Shown here piece by piece: positions 26,986 to 35,273 of a stretch of DNA of 36,937 nt. Made by a program: the position numbers and the translations under genes. This stretch comes from Caulobacterales bacterium. GTDB taxonomy: Bacteria; Pseudomonadota; Alphaproteobacteria; Caulobacterales; Caulobacteraceae. The stretch is from positions 1-36,937 of the forward strand of contig JACRBD010000309.1 in the NCBI GenBank assembly GCA_016234625.1, read 5' to 3'. The notes under the pieces were generated by a model. The model was given only the letters and a program-made list of their open reading frames with translations, did no database searches and had not been told where the DNA came from. Position 1 is the first letter of the stretch. Each line of letters starts with the position of its first letter.

Positions 26986-27405
26986 TCAGCGGCCCTTGAG
27001 CAGCCCGTCGAGACGGGCCTTCACCGCCTCCAGATCGGCCAGGGCGAAGCTCAGCCGATCGCGCGCCTCGCCGCCGAGATCCACCGCGTTCTCAGGCGCG
27101 AAGGCCGCTTCCGCGATGGCTGACGGGGCCGGGATGCCATCGCCGGCGCCGGCCAGCCGACGGACGCCCTGCTCCTTGTGCAGCTTCTGCACGCCCTTGA
27201 TCGTGTAACCCTCGTCATGCAGCAGGGCGCGCACCCCGCGCAGCACGGCGATGTCCTGCGGCCGGTAGAACCTCCGGCCGCCGGCCCGTTTCATCGGGCG
27301 GATGAACGAGAACTTGGTCTCCCAGAAACGAAGAACGTGCTGGGGCACGCCGAGCTCGTCGGCGGCTTCCGAGATGGTGCGGAAGGCGTGGGGGCCCTTC
27401 GCCAC
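26986..27405 (-). CDS. MerR-family transcriptional regulator
   Basis: 139 residues. The N-terminal winged helix reads FRTISEAADELGVPQHVLRFWETKFSFIRPMKRAGGRRFYRPQDIAVLRGVRALLHDEGYTIKGVQKL, the typical MerR DNA-binding domain with the RRFYRPQD wing. The C-terminal part is short, probably helical, and has no cysteine metal site or drug-binding domain. This type of MerR gene is regularly found just after ihfA in alphaproteobacteria. The target is unknown. It starts 8 bp after the ihfA stop and is probably cotranscribed. Confidence 0.9.
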   Translation of the reverse strand: MAKGPHAFRTISEAADELGVPQHVLRFWETKFSFIRPMKRAGGRRFYRPQDIAVLRGVRALLHDEGYTIKGVQKLHKEQGVRRLAGAGDGIPAPSAIAEAAFAPENAVDLGGEARDRLSFALADLEAVKARLDGLLKGR

Positions 27406-27413
27406 CGGGGGCC

Positions 27414-27716
27414 CTAGTCGCTCAGGGCGCGGTCGATCCGCGCCTTCATGACCTGCGAGGCGCGGAAACCGATCACCCGGCGGGGCTCGATCTCGGCCGG
27501 CTCGCCGGTCTTGGGATTACGCCCCATGCGGGCGCGTTTGGCGCGGACCTGGAACACGCCGAAGCCGGACAGTTTGACGGTTTCGCCGCGCTCGAGCGCT
27601 TCAGCCACCAGGTCCAGCGTGCGCTCGACCAGGCCGCCGCAATCCTGGCGGGTCAGTCCGACTTCTTCGTGGACCGCTTCCGTCAGTTCCGCCCGCGTAA
27701 GGGTTTCGCCCTTCAT
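27414..27716 (-). CDS. ihfA: integration host factor subunit alpha
   Basis: 100-residue subunit of the DNA-bending heterodimer IHF. ATG 27716 (MKGETLTRAELTEAVHEEVGL) gives the standard length; the track start at 27824 adds 36 unlikely residues. Family features are LTRAELTEAV, DLVAEALERGETVKLSGFGVFQVRAKRARMGRNPKTGEPAEIEPRRVIGFRASQVMK. The beta-arm carries the RNPKTGE segment with the intercalating proline. In Caulobacterales, IHF helps control cell-cycle and flagellar promoters. Upstream, instead of a short gap to fabH, there are 833 bp without a gene. Confidence 0.95.
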   Translation of the reverse strand: MKGETLTRAELTEAVHEEVGLTRQDCGGLVERTLDLVAEALERGETVKLSGFGVFQVRAKRARMGRNPKTGEPAEIEPRRVIGFRASQVMKARIDRALSD

Positions 27717-28549
27717 GCCCCGCTCCCAGCCCTGATAACCATCAGGTGCATGAGCCGATTGGCCCGTCAAGTCAAAGGGTTCCCGCCGCCAGCGGATTTG
27801 GCGTGCACGGCTTCGCCGCTTCACTGGCCAGGCCTTGTGAAGGTGGGGAGGGCGCGGAGCGCTTCGACCTCAGCGGGTGCTGAGGGGGTGGTAGGTGTTC
27901 TGAGAGTGCCGAGGCCGTCACGCTCCGCGAAGTCCGTTATCCGGGTGCTGCGGTAGGCAGCCCGCTTAAGGCTTAGCCGCATCGACCCCCGGCGGGCGGG
28001 TGGTGGCTAACCATCCCCGGAACGCATGCGTAACCCCCGCATGCCTGCCGCTCATCCGGCCAGGGGTCGTTCGGTTCCAGCTCCGTCGCGATGCCACTGG
28101 CGGCGACGGAGCGCCTTCACGACTGGCGCCAACGAACTTCCCGCTCGAACTCCACCCCGCCGCCGCATCGGATCGCCTGGCCTAGCGCCCTCCCCGTGCA
28201 GCGGGATGAGGGGAAGAATAGGGGCGGTGCGGAGGGTGATGCGTATTCGCGGTTTTCCCTCGGCGTTGTCCTAAAAGACGTCAACGAAATCAAACGCTTG
28301 TGAATCGTGAGTCCGCCATCCCCCACGGCGCAGGGACCTGGGCCAACGGCGAGACCCGCCATTGACCGCTTGGCGGAGCATGATTTCGGGGACCGGTTGA
28401 ACTCAAGAACGGGCTTCGCCCGCCGCGACGCGGCAGCCCGAAGGGCGTCCTTGACTTCGACCGGCCCCCGAAAAGACCATTCCATCAAGCGCTCGATGGG
28501 GCGCAGTGACCCGGGCTTTGAGCGGCAAAGCGGACGGCTCTGTCGGGCC
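27717..28549. other. 833-bp gene-free gap between fabH and ihfA, rich in inverted repeats
   Basis: No convincing coding sequence on either strand. The track ORFs here are short and look like translated repeats or GC-rich noise. The region holds several hairpins: CGCGGAGCG/CGCTCCGCG (27853/27921) enclosing CCTCAGC-GGGT-GCTGAGG (27868-27885), one at 27942-27964 (GCTGC-GGTAG-GCAGC), GCATGCG/CGCATGC (28024-28044), CTCCGTCGC/GCGACGGAG (28081-28111), one at 28189-28211, and the large one listed separately. Short GC hairpins arise by chance in such DNA, so only the longest carry weight. It could hold an ncRNA, the ihfA promoter and leader, or remains of an inserted element. I recognise no rnpB, ffs or tmRNA consensus. 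Confidence 0.6.
28384..28473. repeat. imperfect ~90-bp inverted repeat (long hairpin)
   Basis: 28384-28411 (TTTCGGGGACCGGTTGAA...) pairs with 28446-28473 read backwards. By my count about 25 of the outer 28 positions pair, counting one G-T. The mismatches are single (positions 28392, 28402, 28408). Pairing becomes patchy toward the centre, where CCGCG-A-CGCGG is found. It begins about 75 bp after the fabH stop. There is no T-run like that of an intrinsic terminator. Confidence 0.8.
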
Positions 28550-29527
28550 CTACAGCCGAATAACGCAGGCGCCCCAGGTCAGGCCGCCGCCCATGGCCTC
28601 GATCAGCAACAGGTCGCCCTTCTTGATCCGGCCGTCGGCCATGCCGTGGGCCCAGGCCAGCGGGATCGAGGCGGCCGAGGTGTTGGCGTGGTCGGCGACG
28701 GTCTGGATAACCTTCTGCTCGTCGATGCCCAGCCGGTGGGCGACGCCCTTGAGGATGCGCTCATTGGCCTGGTGCGGGATGAACCAGTCGATGTCCGACA
28801 CCTGGATGCCGGCCTGGGCGGCCGCGGCCACGACCGCTTCGGAGATGTTGATCACCGCGTGCTTGAAGACCTGGTTGCCCAGCATGCGCAGCTTGCCGAC
28901 CGTGCCGGTGGTCGACGGGCCGCCGTCGACATAGAGCAGGTCCTGTTTGGTCCCGTCGCAGCGCAGGGCAAAGCCCAGCAGGCCGCGGTCGGCGGTGGTC
29001 CCCTCGCCTTCGCCCGGCTCCAGCACCACGGCGCCGGCGCCGTCGCCGAACAGCACGCAGGTGCCGCGATCGGTCCAGTCCATCAGCCGGGTCATGGTCT
29101 CGGCCCCGATCACCAGGGCGCATTTGGAATGCCCGCGCCCGACGAAGCCGTCAGCGACGGTCAGGGCGTAGACGAAGCCAGAGCAGACGGCCTGGACATC
29201 GAAGGCGATGCCCACGGGACAGCCCAGCTTGCGCTGGACGATGGCGGCGGTGGCCGGGAAGGTCAGGTCGGCGGTGGTGGTGGCGACCACGATCAGATCG
29301 ACATCGGCGGCGGTCTTGCCGGCGGCCTCCAGGGCCTTCTTCGCCGCCTCGACGGCGAGGTCGGACACGGCCTGGTCTTCCGAGGCGCGATGGCGCTGAC
29401 GGATGCCGGTGCGTTCGCGCACCCAGTCGTCCGTGGTGTCGACAATCTTGGCCAGGTCGTCGTTGGTCACGATGGTCTCGGGAAGATACCCGCCCACCCC
29501 GGTCACGACGCTACGCAGAACACTCAC
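28550..29527 (-). CDS. fabH: beta-ketoacyl-ACP synthase III
   Basis: Starts fatty acid synthesis by condensing acetyl-CoA with malonyl-ACP. 325 residues, normal length. The catalytic triad is visible: C115 in VQAVCSGFVYAL, H252 in FIPHQANERI and N282 in DHANTSAASIPLA. Other family segments are VVTGVGGYLPETIVTN at the N-terminus, DDWVRERTGIRQRH, and the C-terminal GGGLTWGACVIRL. The ATG overlaps the plsX stop by four bases (ATGA), so the two are translationally coupled. An 833-bp gap to ihfA follows. Confidence 0.97.
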   Translation of the reverse strand: MSVLRSVVTGVGGYLPETIVTNDDLAKIVDTTDDWVRERTGIRQRHRASEDQAVSDLAVEAAKKALEAAGKTAADVDLIVVATTTADLTFPATAAIVQRKLGCPVGIAFDVQAVCSGFVYALTVADGFVGRGHSKCALVIGAETMTRLMDWTDRGTCVLFGDGAGAVVLEPGEGEGTTADRGLLGFALRCDGTKQDLLYVDGGPSTTGTVGKLRMLGNQVFKHAVINISEAVVAAAAQAGIQVSDIDWFIPHQANERILKGVAHRLGIDEQKVIQTVADHANTSAASIPLAWAHGMADGRIKKGDLLLIEAMGGGLTWGACVIRL

Positions 29528-30588
29528 TCGGCGGCTCCCTCGACCGGCGCGGGGCCGGCTGTCTCGGACAGTGTGGCGGTCAGGCGCTGGATATTGCGAT
29601 CGATCTCGCCGGCGAAGTCGCCGCGCGCCAGTTCGGCGGCCACCCGGATAGCGCTGGCGAAGCCCCTGGCGTCCGCGCTTCCGTGGCTTTTTACGACAAT
29701 CCCGTTCAGGCCCAGCAGCGGGGCGCCGTTGACCGCGCCCGGGTCCATCCGCTTGCGCATCCGGTTCAGGCCGGCGGTGGCGAACAGCGCCCCGATCAGC
29801 TCCAGCGGCCCGGAGGTGAAGGTCGCCTTCAGCTCGCTGGCGAAGAACCGGGCCAGACCCTCGGCGGTCTTCAGGGCGATGTTGCCGGTGAAGCCGTCGG
29901 TGACGATCACGTCGACCGTGCCCTTGGCGATGTCGTTGCCCTCGACGAAGCCGCGGTAGTCGAGGTCGAAGGTCCCGGCGCGCAGCAGGGCGTGCGCCCC
30001 GCGCACCTCCTCGTGGCCCTTTTCCTCCTCCGACCCCACGTTCAGCAGGCCCACCGTCGGCCGGACCGACCCGTGAATGGCGTGATGGAAGGCCGCGCCC
30101 ATGATGGCGAACTCAACCAGCTGCTCGGCGTCGCTCTCGACGTTGGCCCCCACGTCCAGCACGGCGGTGACGCCGTTCAGCGTCGGCCAGCTGGCGACGA
30201 TGGCCGGACGGGCGATTCCCGCGGCCATGCGCAGCACCAGCTTGGAGATGGCCATCAGGGCGCCGGTGTTGCCGGCGGAGACGGCGGCCCTGGCCTGGCC
30301 GTCCTTGACCGCCTCGACCGCGTTCCAGACGCTGGAGCCCTTGCCCCGGCGCATGGCCTGGGCGGGCTTCTCGTCCATCGAGATGGCCTTGTCGGTGTGG
30401 CGCACCTCGCTGGCGGCCCTGGCGGCCGGGAATTTGGCCAGCTTGGCGTTGATCCGCGCCTCGTCGCCGTGCAGCAGGAAGCGCAGATCGGGCATGGCCC
30501 GGGCCGCGATATCGACGCCCGGGATGACGATGGAGGGACCGTGGTCCCCGCCCATGGCGTCAATTGAAATGACGAGGTTTTGGGGCAA
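29524..30588 (-). CDS. plsX: phosphate acyltransferase PlsX
   Basis: Makes acyl-phosphate from acyl-ACP for phospholipid synthesis, at the membrane surface. 354 residues. Family features are ISIDAMGGDHGPSIVIPG at the N-terminus, KPAQAMRRGKGSSVWNAV, AVSAGNTGALMAISKL, DVGANVESDAEQLVEFAIMG, GLLNVGSEEEKGHE, FVEGNDIAKGTVDVIVTDGFTGNIALKTAEG, and AEL at the end of the core. The ATG at 30588 begins the conserved MPQNLVISIDAMGGD. About 90 bp separate it from DUF177, and it overlaps fabH. Confidence 0.97.
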   Translation of the reverse strand: MPQNLVISIDAMGGDHGPSIVIPGVDIAARAMPDLRFLLHGDEARINAKLAKFPAARAASEVRHTDKAISMDEKPAQAMRRGKGSSVWNAVEAVKDGQARAAVSAGNTGALMAISKLVLRMAAGIARPAIVASWPTLNGVTAVLDVGANVESDAEQLVEFAIMGAAFHHAIHGSVRPTVGLLNVGSEEEKGHEEVRGAHALLRAGTFDLDYRGFVEGNDIAKGTVDVIVTDGFTGNIALKTAEGLARFFASELKATFTSGPLELIGALFATAGLNRMRKRMDPGAVNGAPLLGLNGIVVKSHGSADARGFASAIRVAAELARGDFAGEIDRNIQRLTATLSETAGPAPVEGAAE

Positions 30589-30679
30589 TGCCGGTCGCGA
30601 TTCCGTTGCGAACCCCGACTTGGGGCGAAGCCGCCGGAACTTACCCCCGCACGGCGGCGATGCAACCCCGGCGGCGCGC

Positions 30680-31213
30680 CTAATCCGCCGGGTCGTCCTT
30701 CTTCAGGGTCCGCAGCACCGCGAAGGGCGACAGGTCGGTGTCGTCGCTTGGCGCGATGAACTCCGCGCCCGGCTTGCGGGGAAAGGGATCCAGCTCCAGC
30801 GCCAGATGCTCGACGACATAGGCGCCAAGGTCGATATCCTCGCCCTCAAGCACATCGGGCGGATCGTCCGCCTCCGGATCGAGCTCAATTTCGTCGGCCT
30901 CTTCCTGGGGCGCGTTGATGCTGCCGGGCGGCAGGACGCGAATTACGAATTCGCCCTCGGCTGATTCCTCGAAGTCTTCGGCGGTGACGCTGCAGGTCTG
31001 GGTGATCTCGGCGGTGAACCGGCCGTCGATCTCGGCCCCGTCCATCCAGGGCTTGAGGCGCAACTCGGCGGTCAGGGACTGGATCGAGACCAGCCCCAAC
31101 AGCCGGGCGATGCGCGCCCGCGCCAGTTCGTCAGCCTCCAGGGTCCGTTTCACCGGGCCACGGCTGACCTCGCTGAACCGGATCGTCTCGCGCCAGGGCG
31201 AATCGCTGACCAT
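30680..31213 (-). CDS. DUF177 (YceD-type) protein
   Basis: 177 residues from ATG 31213; GTG 31216 one codon earlier is also possible (the track translation MMVSDS starts there). The ATG overlaps the chaperone gene stop as TGATG. The region RFTAEITQTCSVTAEDFEESAEGEFVIRVL has the conserved Cys-x-V-T motif of DUF177, and the C-terminal acidic stretch plus DPFPRKPGAEF and SPFAVLRTLKK are typical. E. coli YceD affects 23S rRNA accumulation, and plant homologues act in plastid rRNA processing. In many bacteria it precedes rpmF, but here no rpmF follows before plsX. Confidence 0.88.
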   Translation of the reverse strand: MVSDSPWRETIRFSEVSRGPVKRTLEADELARARIARLLGLVSIQSLTAELRLKPWMDGAEIDGRFTAEITQTCSVTAEDFEESAEGEFVIRVLPPGSINAPQEEADEIELDPEADDPPDVLEGEDIDLGAYVVEHLALELDPFPRKPGAEFIAPSDDTDLSPFAVLRTLKKDDPAD

Positions 31214-31734
31214 CACGCGGCCTCCCAGATGACGTCGCCGGCCAGCAGGCCCGGGACCGATTGCCGCGACAGCGCGTCGCGGGCGGTAGTGACATAGGCG
31301 GTGAACCCGGCGGCGGTCTCGGCCCGGCCCTCGAGCACGGTGCGAGTCATCAGGTCGGTCAGCGCCGCGAGGTCCGGTTGCGCCACGGCCTCCTCGAACG
31401 CTTTCAGCCGGCCGTAGAAGGCCTTGCCCAGCGCCTTGACCCGCTTGGCCACCGCGGTGTCGCCTACGCCAAGCTCCCGAAACGCGTCGTCGAGCCCCTG
31501 AATGTAACGGTCAAACAGGATCTGCCGCGCCTCGGCGGCCAGGCCGGTCTCACCCTTGAGCCGCTCGACCAACAGGATGACGTGCAGGGTGTAGAGCTCG
31601 AACCGCCCTTCCCGCGTGTCGGCGACACCGCCGACGGCTTAGAAATGGGGCTTGCGCGACTGCCCCGCGGCGGCGGCGTAGAGCGCCTCGCCCGCCCGTT
31701 TGGCGGGGTTTGGCCTGAAAAGCCGCTGCAGCAT
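31213..31734 (-). pseudogene. cytochrome bc1 assembly chaperone (ubiquinol-cytochrome c chaperone, Cbp3/UQCC1-like), interrupted by TAA
   Basis: Reading from ATG 31734 gives MLQRLFRPNPAKRAGEALYAAAAGQ...HF, a stop TAA at 31641-31639 (codon 32), then in the same frame AVGGVADTREGRFELYTLHVILLVERLKGETGL through to the TGA at 31213. Both parts fit one ubiquinol-cytochrome c chaperone protein of about 173 residues. Family members usually have Tyr at the stopped position (a (F/L)YA..GV.DT...GRFE pattern, from memory), so one base change from TAC or TAT would explain it. No frameshift or other damage is seen. The track shows two separate ORFs, 31639-31911 and 31213-31572, the latter starting at a TTG without clear Shine-Dalgarno. 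It could be a recent nonsense mutation, a sequencing error, or a gene expressed by readthrough or restart. Confidence 0.8.
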
Positions 31735-31846
31735 CTCGCGTCTCGCCTCGATTTCGCCGCCAGGTGAGCCTAAGGCGGGCATTGAACTAAGCCCGCGCGG
31801 GCGATAGGTCAAAGACCAGCGCCACCAGCGCCCACCGGGAGCCGAT

Positions 31847-32341
31847 ATGTTTCGTAAAGCCGCCCTCGCCGCCCTCGCCGCCGTCACCCTGACGTCGATG
31901 GGCGGCTGCATGCCGATGACCGCCTATTCCGGGTTTCAGGCCATCGAAGTCAATCCGGCTGACCTGAAGGTGGGCGAAGACACCAAGTCCACCGTGCTGG
32001 GCAAGCTGGGCTCGCCCTCGGCGACCTCGACCTTCGACCCGAACGTCTGGTTCTACATGAGCCAGATCACTGACCGGGTCGCCTTCTACCAGCCGCGCGT
32101 GGCCAAGCGGAACATCTACGCGGTGACCTTCGACAAGGCCACCGAGCAGCTGGTGTCGGTCAACGCCTACACCCTGCGCGACGGCAAGGTGTTCGCCTAC
32201 AACAGCCGCGAAACCCCGACCCGCGGCCGCGAGCTGAGCATCCTTGAGCAGCTGCTTGGCAACGTCGGCCGGGGCGGCATGCTGCCGCGCGACGAGAGCG
32301 AGGGCGTTCCGGGCAACCGTCCGGGCGACCGGGGCAACTAG
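31847..32341 (+). CDS. bamE: outer membrane protein assembly factor BamE
   Basis: 164 residues. The signal [24 protein letters not shown] ends in a lipobox-like MGGC, so it is a lipoprotein of the outer membrane BAM complex. The SmpA/OmlA domain follows: [66 protein letters not shown], with the typical K-S-x-V-x-x-x-L-G-x-P and WFY motifs. The C-terminal tail is Gly/Arg/Asp-rich and is probably disordered. It is divergent from the bc1 chaperone with a 112-bp gap and is followed by a strong terminator. Confidence 0.92.
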   Translation: MFRKAALAALAAVTLTSMGGCMPMTAYSGFQAIEVNPADLKVGEDTKSTVLGKLGSPSATSTFDPNVWFYMSQITDRVAFYQPRVAKRNIYAVTFDKATEQLVSVNAYTLRDGKVFAYNSRETPTRGRELSILEQLLGNVGRGGMLPRDESEGVPGNRPGDRGN

Positions 32342-32381
32342 CCGGTCCACGGCGCCTTCAGGGCCTTGCGGCCCAGACAAC

Positions 32382-32415
32382 AACGCCCCGGAGATCGCTC
32401 TCCGGGGCGTTTTCG
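32382..32415 (+). terminator. rho-independent terminator of bamE
   Basis: AACGCCCCGGAGA (32382-32394) and TCTCCGGGGCGTT (32399-32411) form a perfect 13-bp stem with the 4-nt loop TCGC, followed by TTTTCGTATT. It lies 41 bp after the bamE stop and also downstream of the convergent hppA, for which the reverse strand lacks a T-run. Confidence 0.92.
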
Positions 32416-32466
32416 TATTGCCAGGCCGGCGGTCGGGGGCGGACCCGGAGGCCCGCCCCTGATGTC

Positions 32467-34620
32467 CTAGCCGTGGGCCAGGACGGCCAGCAGCAGCAGG
32501 GCCACGATGTTGGCGATCTTGATCATCGGGTTCACGGCCGGACCCGAAGTGTCCTTGTAGGGATCGCCGACGGTGTCGCCGGTCACGGCGGCCTTGTGGG
32601 CTTCAGAGCCCTTGCCATGCGTGACGCCGTCGCTGTCGGTGAAGCCTTCCTCGATCACCTTCTTGGCGTTGTCCCAGGCGCCGCCGCCCGAGGTCATCGA
32701 GATGGCGACGAACAGGCCGGTAACGATCACGCCCATGAGCATGGCGCCGAGGCTGGCGAAGGCGTTGATCTTGCCCGCGATCGAATTGATCACGAAGAAC
32801 AGCACCACCGGGGACGCGACCGGCAGCAGCGAGGGGACGATCATTTCCCGGATCGCGGCCTTGGTCAGGATGTCCACGGCCTTGCCGTACTCGGGCTTGA
32901 CCTCGCCGGTCATGATCCCGGGGTTCTCGCGGAACTGGCGACGAACCTCGACCACCACGGCCTGGGCCGCGCGGCCGACGGCGGTCATCGACATGCCGCC
33001 GAACAGGAACGGCAGCAGGCCGCCGAACAGCAGGCCGACCACGACGTAGGGGTTGGAGAGGTCGAAGGTCACCGCGCCCAGATTGTGGAAGAAGCTTCCC
33101 TCAACGGCTTCGGCGGTGAAGAACTTCAGGTCTTCGGTGTAGGCGGCGAACAGCACAAGAGCGCCCAGGCCGGCCGAACCGATGGCGTAGCCCTTGGTCA
33201 CGGCCTTGGTGGTGTTGCCCACGGCGTCGAGGGCGTCTGTGGTGACGCGGACTTCCTTGGGAAGGCCGGCCATCTCGGCGATGCCGCCGGCGTTGTCGGT
33301 CACCGGACCAAAGGCGTCGAGGGCGACGATGAAGCCGGCCAGCGACAGCATCGAGGTCACCGCGATGGCGATGCCGAAGAGGCCCGCGAAACCGTAGGTG
33401 ATGATGATGCCGGCGATGATCACCAGCGCCGGGGCGGCGCAGGCTTCCAGCGACATGGCCAGGCCCTGGATCACGTTGGTGCCGTGGCCGGAGACCGAGG
33501 CCTGGGCCACCGACTTCACCGGACGGAAGCCCGTGCCGGTGTAGTATTCGGTGATGACCACAATCAGGGCGGTGATCACCAGGCCGGTGATGCCGCACCA
33601 GAACAGCTCCATCGCGCCGTAGGCCTTGGCCACGCCGCCGAAGGGCGTGAACTCGATCGGGGCGGTCACGAACATCGGGAACAGGAAGTACAGGGCGATC
33701 GCCGACAGCACGCCGGTGACGACCAGGCCCTTGTACAGGGCGCCCATGATGTTCTGGCTCTTGCCCAGGCGGACGAAGAAGGCGCCGATGATCGAGGTGA
33801 CGATGCCGACGGCGCAGATGGCCAGGGGCAGCAGCATCATCGCCGAGAGCAGTTCCGGCGTCTCGCGGAAGAAGATGGCGGCCAGGACCATGGTGGCGAC
33901 GGTGGTCACCGCATAGGTCTCGAACAGGTCGGCGGCCATGCCGGCGCAGTCGCCGACGTTGTCGCCGACGTTGTCGGCGATGGTCGCGGCGTTGCGGGGA
34001 TCGTCCTCGGGAATGCCGGCTTCAACCTTGCCGACCATGTCGCCGCCGACGTCGGCGCCCTTGGTGAAGATGCCGCCGCCCAGACGGGCGAAGATTGAGA
34101 TGAGCGAGGCGCCGAAGCCCAGCGAGACCAGCGAGTCGATGACCGTGCGGTCGGTCGGCGCGAGGCCCACGTGCTTGGTCAGGATGGCGTAGTAGCCGGC
34201 GACGCCGATCAGGGCGAGGCCCGCCACCAGCATGCCGGTGATGGCGCCGGAGGTGAAGGCGACGTTCAGGCCCTTGGCGAGACTCTCGGACGAGGCCTGG
34301 GCGGTGCGGACGTTGGCGCGCACCGAGATCAACATCCCGACGAAGCCGGCGGCGCCCGACAGGATGGCGCCGATGGCGAAGCCGACCGGCTGCTCCCAGG
34401 ACTTGAAGAACCAGGCCAGCAGGGCGATGACGACGACGCCGACCAGACCGATGGTGGTGTACTGGCGGTTCAGATAGGCCTGCGCGCCCTCCTGAATGGC
34501 GGCGGCGATTTCCTGCATCCGCGCGTTACCGGGAGACTTGCGCAACAGCGCCATGGTCTGGAGCCCGCCGTATACGACGGCGGCCAGACCGGCGAGGTTC
34601 GCCAGAAGGAGAAAGTCCAT
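32467..34620 (-). CDS. hppA: membrane-bound H+-translocating pyrophosphatase, K+-independent type
   Basis: Couples pyrophosphate hydrolysis to proton export across the inner membrane. 717 residues with about 16 hydrophobic segments. The pyrophosphate site is visible as [50 protein letters not shown] and the late [14 protein letters not shown] with [21 protein letters not shown]. The residue deciding potassium dependence is Lys (about K472) in [13 protein letters not shown]; known K+-dependent enzymes have Ala there, so this one is predicted K+-independent. DVGGDM replaces the more common DVGADL, a mild variant. It is convergent with bamE. Confidence 0.96.
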   Translation of the reverse strand: MDFLLLANLAGLAAVVYGGLQTMALLRKSPGNARMQEIAAAIQEGAQAYLNRQYTTIGLVGVVVIALLAWFFKSWEQPVGFAIGAILSGAAGFVGMLISVRANVRTAQASSESLAKGLNVAFTSGAITGMLVAGLALIGVAGYYAILTKHVGLAPTDRTVIDSLVSLGFGASLISIFARLGGGIFTKGADVGGDMVGKVEAGIPEDDPRNAATIADNVGDNVGDCAGMAADLFETYAVTTVATMVLAAIFFRETPELLSAMMLLPLAICAVGIVTSIIGAFFVRLGKSQNIMGALYKGLVVTGVLSAIALYFLFPMFVTAPIEFTPFGGVAKAYGAMELFWCGITGLVITALIVVITEYYTGTGFRPVKSVAQASVSGHGTNVIQGLAMSLEACAAPALVIIAGIIITYGFAGLFGIAIAVTSMLSLAGFIVALDAFGPVTDNAGGIAEMAGLPKEVRVTTDALDAVGNTTKAVTKGYAIGSAGLGALVLFAAYTEDLKFFTAEAVEGSFFHNLGAVTFDLSNPYVVVGLLFGGLLPFLFGGMSMTAVGRAAQAVVVEVRRQFRENPGIMTGEVKPEYGKAVDILTKAAIREMIVPSLLPVASPVVLFFVINSIAGKINAFASLGAMLMGVIVTGLFVAISMTSGGGAWDNAKKVIEEGFTDSDGVTHGKGSEAHKAAVTGDTVGDPYKDTSGPAVNPMIKIANIVALLLLAVLAHG

Positions 34621-34795
34621 GGTTCCAAGAGCCCCTTGTTACAGCCCCGGAGGTTCCCGCGCGGCCGCTGGCCGCCGGTCGGGTCCCCCGATTTGCTTTG
34701 AATAGACGCCGACAGGCGGCGCCCCCTTGCGAGAAAGACGCCCGTCTTTGCCAAAAGCGGGCGGTCTAGGCAACCGCCTGTTCCGTTTGCGGAAA

Positions 34796-35239
34796 TCAGT
34801 GGGCCGCGGCGGGGGGGCGCGGCAGGCGGCTGCGCTGCTTGGGGGTCTGCGAAACCAGGGTCACCGAGGCGAGGTAGCGGGCCGGGACGATTAGCGCCGC
34901 CTCGCGCATCAGGGACGCCTTCATGCGCGCCTCGTCGATCACCGTGTAGTCGGTGGCCTTGGTGAAGGGTGTGCGGTGCGCGGCGCGGATCAGGGCGTCG
35001 CGGAACCAGGGCTCCTTCTCGCGCAGCTTCAACGCATCGGCCCCGGGCGCCAGGTTGATGCGCACCTGGACGAAGACGTAGTTGATCAGCCGGCCGTTCA
35101 GCACGATGGGCAGGGCCACCGGCGACAGGTCGACATATTGGCTGGCGGGCGCCTTGCCGCCTTCCGGCGCGCCGCTGGCCCGCGCCGCGCTGGCGGCGAG
35201 GATGAGAGGCAGGGCGGCGAGAATCTGGCGACGGCGCAT
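34796..35239 (-). CDS. Tat-type exported protein, unknown function
   Basis: 147 residues. I choose ATG 35239 (MRRRQILAALPLILAASAARAS), because a twin-arginine-like RRRQIL signal with an ARA-S cleavage site follows directly; the track start at 35566 lies in thiL. The mature part has YVDLSPVALPIVLNGRLINYVFVQVRINLAPGADALKLREKEPWFRDALIRAAHRTPFT, which loosely recalls FliL-like periplasmic domains, then a basic Pro-rich tail. No catalytic motif is seen. It lies 34 bp downstream of thiL and is probably transcribed with it; hppA follows after 175 bp. Confidence 0.75.
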   Translation of the reverse strand: MRRRQILAALPLILAASAARASGAPEGGKAPASQYVDLSPVALPIVLNGRLINYVFVQVRINLAPGADALKLREKEPWFRDALIRAAHRTPFTKATDYTVIDEARMKASLMREAALIVPARYLASVTLVSQTPKQRSRLPRPPAAAH

Positions 35240-35273
35240 GGAGCCACCCTCGCCCGCCGTGGTGAAAGCCCGG

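Noticed and set aside
27840-28110. Two-piece tmRNA, RNase P RNA or SRP RNA in the gap
   Set aside because: I looked for a tag reading frame ending in an AA-type tail, a tRNA-like T-arm with CCA, the RNase P core and the SRP tetraloop region; none is present.
28117-28488. 123-codon minus-strand ORF in the fabH-ihfA gap
   Set aside because: It spans the large inverted repeat and smaller hairpins, has no domain I know and no clear ribosome site; more likely a translated repeat than a gene. It stays possible at low probability.
28307-29959. 550-codon plus-strand ORF across fabH and plsX
   Set aside because: Antisense to two certain genes; Gly/Ala/Val-rich without motifs.
32473-34098. 541-codon ORF antisense to hppA
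   Set aside because: His/Asp/Gly-rich shadow of the pyrophosphatase gene.
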